Shown here: positions 62,375 through 64,000 of the stretch, one piece after another
Layout: the number at the start of each line of letters is the position of its first letter
How positions within the stretch are numbered: the first letter of the stretch is position 1
Translations under genes and position numbers: made by a program
Notes under the pieces: generated by a model
What the model was told of the DNA's origin: nothing
Databases searched by the model: none
Seen by the model: only the letters and a program-made list of their open reading frames with translations
Source of the DNA: an alpha proteobacterium IMCC14465
GTDB lineage: Bacteria; Pseudomonadota; Alphaproteobacteria; RS24
Assembly: GCA_000293845.2 (NCBI GenBank)
Contig: ALYF01000002.1
Span: 1-64,000 of the forward strand
Reading direction: 5' to 3'
Length of the DNA stretch: 64,000 bases

Positions 62375-63988
62375 TTATATTGTCAGTTTTTCAACGCGGT
62401 TTTGACCGCGATATTTAAGGGCTACCATAAGGCGGGTGACGGTAAAGGCTGTAAATACAGATGTGATAATGCCAATACCCAAAGTCACTGCAAAACCACG
62501 AACCGGACCCGACCCGAGATAAAATAAGATCATCGCCGAAATAAGTGTGGTGATATTGGCATCCAGAATGGTGCCAAGCGCACGGCTATAGCCGGAGTCA
62601 ATCGCCACAAGCGCAGTTTTACCGTTCCTGATTTCCTCACGAATACGCTCAAAAATAAGCACATTGGCATCAACCGCCATACCAATCGTCAACACAATAC
62701 CGGCAATGCCCGGCAAGGTAAGTGTTGCCTGTAGGAGCGACAAAACACCAACGATAAGCACCATATTTAATATCAGTGCGATATTGGCGAAAAGCCCAAA
62801 CAACGCATAGCTGATTAAAATGAAAATCATCACAGCAACAAAGCCAATAATGGAGGCACGCGTACCCGCCTCAACCGAATCCGCGCCCAAACCGGGGCCG
62901 ACTGTACGCTCTTCTAGAATGCTCAAGGGCGCAGGCAATGCACCGGCGCGGAGCAAAATAGCTAAATCATTAGCTGTCTCAACGGAGAAATTACCCGTAA
63001 TACGCCCCGACCCGCCCAGAATTGGGGATCGAATAACCGGAGCTGAAATAACCTTATCATCCAACACTATCGCAAATGGATTGCCGACATTGGCTTTTGT
63101 CACTTCACCAAATTTTCTGCCGCCTAGGGAGTCAAATCTGAAATCCACCTCTGGTGCACCAGTTTGTGGGTCAAACCCGACACTGGCATCAACCAGTCGT
63201 TCCCCACTCACCATAACACGCTTGCGGATAACATAGGGTTCTGCAGGCGACGTTTCGGAAAATACCAGCTTTGCGCCAGATGGCACACGCGCACCCCCAA
63301 CGGCATCATAACCGGACACATTTCTATCAAGCAGATGAAAATTCATTTTCGCCGTTTGCCCGAGTAGCGCTTTTAGTCTTTCAGGGTCATCTAAACCAGG
63401 CACCTGAACCAAAATACGCGAAGTTCCCTGACGCTGAATCGACGGCTCTGTTGTGCCCAACTCATCAATGCGTCGACGTACAATTTCAATTGATTGCTCG
63501 ACAGATTTTAACACTCTGTTTTGAAGCGCCGCCTCGGTTAGCTTTATATTAAACCGCCCATTCCCAATATCTTCAACCTCAAGTTCCTTCGCCGTAGCAC
63601 CGGAAAAAAGATTGGTCGCAATGGGGGTGGACAACTCGTTTAAAACCCTGCGCGCCTCATCAAGTTGAGACGCATCACGAATAACAACCGTTGCATAATC
63701 ATCCTTAACCCCAATCTGGCTATAGCCAATCCGGGCCTCACGCAGATTAAGGCGCATATCTGAAAGCAGATTCTCAAGTCTTTCCTTAACAATCGCCTCG
63801 ACTTCAACCTCAAGCAGCAAATGTGAGCCGCCTTGCAAATCAAGACCGAGATTCAGTTTGTTTTTAGGAAAAAATTCCGGCAGGTCATTTACCGACTCGT
63901 CATCATAAAGATTAGGAACGGAGAAAATAATACCTGCGAAGAGACACGCCAGTATCAGAAAGATTTTAGGTTTAGAGAAATAAAGCAT
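62375..63988 (-). CDS. secD: protein-export membrane protein SecD
   Basis: A 537-residue RND-type membrane protein. A first helix (about 7-25) leads to the large periplasmic P1 domain, starting LNLGLDLQGGSHLLLEV (about 46-62). Five C-terminal helices follow, with MAVDANVLIFERIREEI, in which the Asp is part of the proton path. The start is 12 bases from the right edge; yajC is expected further right. SecD and SecF form one operon. Confidence 0.96.
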   Translation of the reverse strand: MLYFSKPKIFLILACLFAGIIFSVPNLYDDESVNDLPEFFPKNKLNLGLDLQGGSHLLLEVEVEAIVKERLENLLSDMRLNLREARIGYSQIGVKDDYATVVIRDASQLDEARRVLNELSTPIATNLFSGATAKELEVEDIGNGRFNIKLTEAALQNRVLKSVEQSIEIVRRRIDELGTTEPSIQRQGTSRILVQVPGLDDPERLKALLGQTAKMNFHLLDRNVSGYDAVGGARVPSGAKLVFSETSPAEPYVIRKRVMVSGERLVDASVGFDPQTGAPEVDFRFDSLGGRKFGEVTKANVGNPFAIVLDDKVISAPVIRSPILGGSGRITGNFSVETANDLAILLRAGALPAPLSILEERTVGPGLGADSVEAGTRASIIGFVAVMIFILISYALFGLFANIALILNMVLIVGVLSLLQATLTLPGIAGIVLTIGMAVDANVLIFERIREEIRNGKTALVAIDSGYSRALGTILDANITTLISAMILFYLGSGPVRGFAVTLGIGIITSVFTAFTVTRLMVALKYRGQNRVEKLTI

Positions 63989-64000
63989 TTAGATTTATTT

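Overview
The window looks like chromosomal DNA of a free-living, probably marine, alphaproteobacterium with an AT-leaning genome. The evidence is gene content and order: ntrY-ntrX-trkA-trkH-dat-hfq, mfd-sdhE next to recG, rlpA-dacA-tmk-holB-metG, tgt-queA-ppi-coaD-gyrA, ssb/uvrA, trmFO and secD-secF. A SAR116- or Rhodospirillales-like lineage is plausible, but I cannot fix the order from sequence alone. No rRNA, CRISPR array, intact transposase or complete prophage was seen.

Layout. 1-2.5 kb: end of an aromatic meta-cleavage operon (4-hydroxy-2-oxovalerate aldolase tail, oxalocrotonate decarboxylase, semialdehyde hydrolase, glutathione transferase). 2.5-5.2 kb: an AT-rich, integrase-less element downstream of tRNA-Ser(TGA). 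It carries an AlpA-like regulator and a winged-helix protein whose gene contains a four-copy 22-bp iteron array and a 17-bp hairpin, so it is a candidate embedded replication origin. 5.4-10.8 kb: cell-wall and replication genes through metG. 10.95-18.8 kb: NtrYX, potassium uptake, D-amino acid transaminase and Hfq. 18.8-28.5 kb (minus strand): mazG, a secreted modular protein with an interrupted type IV pilin gene, an MBL hydrolase, tatD, mfd and sdhE. The tatD-MBL pair normally follows metG, so an inversion between about 10.9 and 24.7 kb is suspected. 28.6-31.8 kb: recG (apparently starting at ATT), a DUF502 protein and a DCC protein.

31.8-36.8 kb is a second accessory region. It holds a tyrosine-recombinase homologue that has lost its catalytic residues except the tyrosine, a multiply broken sufS, a small unknown gene and a CgeB-like glycosyltransferase. 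36.8-41.9 kb: glmS, glmU and an acyl-CoA dehydrogenase. 42-47 kb: a six-gene TonB energy-transduction operon (DUF3450, ExbB-like with a long periplasmic region, ExbB, ExbD, TonB, TPR). 47.2-48.4 kb: a formylglycine-generating-enzyme homologue and tRNA-Lys. 48.5-55.4 kb: tgt (zinc site lost), queA, cyclophilin, coaD, gyrA (acidic extensions) and ssb. 55.6-64 kb: uvrA, trmFO, a squalene/phytoene-synthase-family protein, a urate-oxidase-N membrane protein, secF and secD.

The most unusual items are the iteron/hairpin DNA inside the element's initiator-like gene, the catalytically dead recombinase flanked by repeated TGTATC motifs, the pilin plus modular secreted protein locus, the Tgt without zinc ligands and the ATT start of recG.
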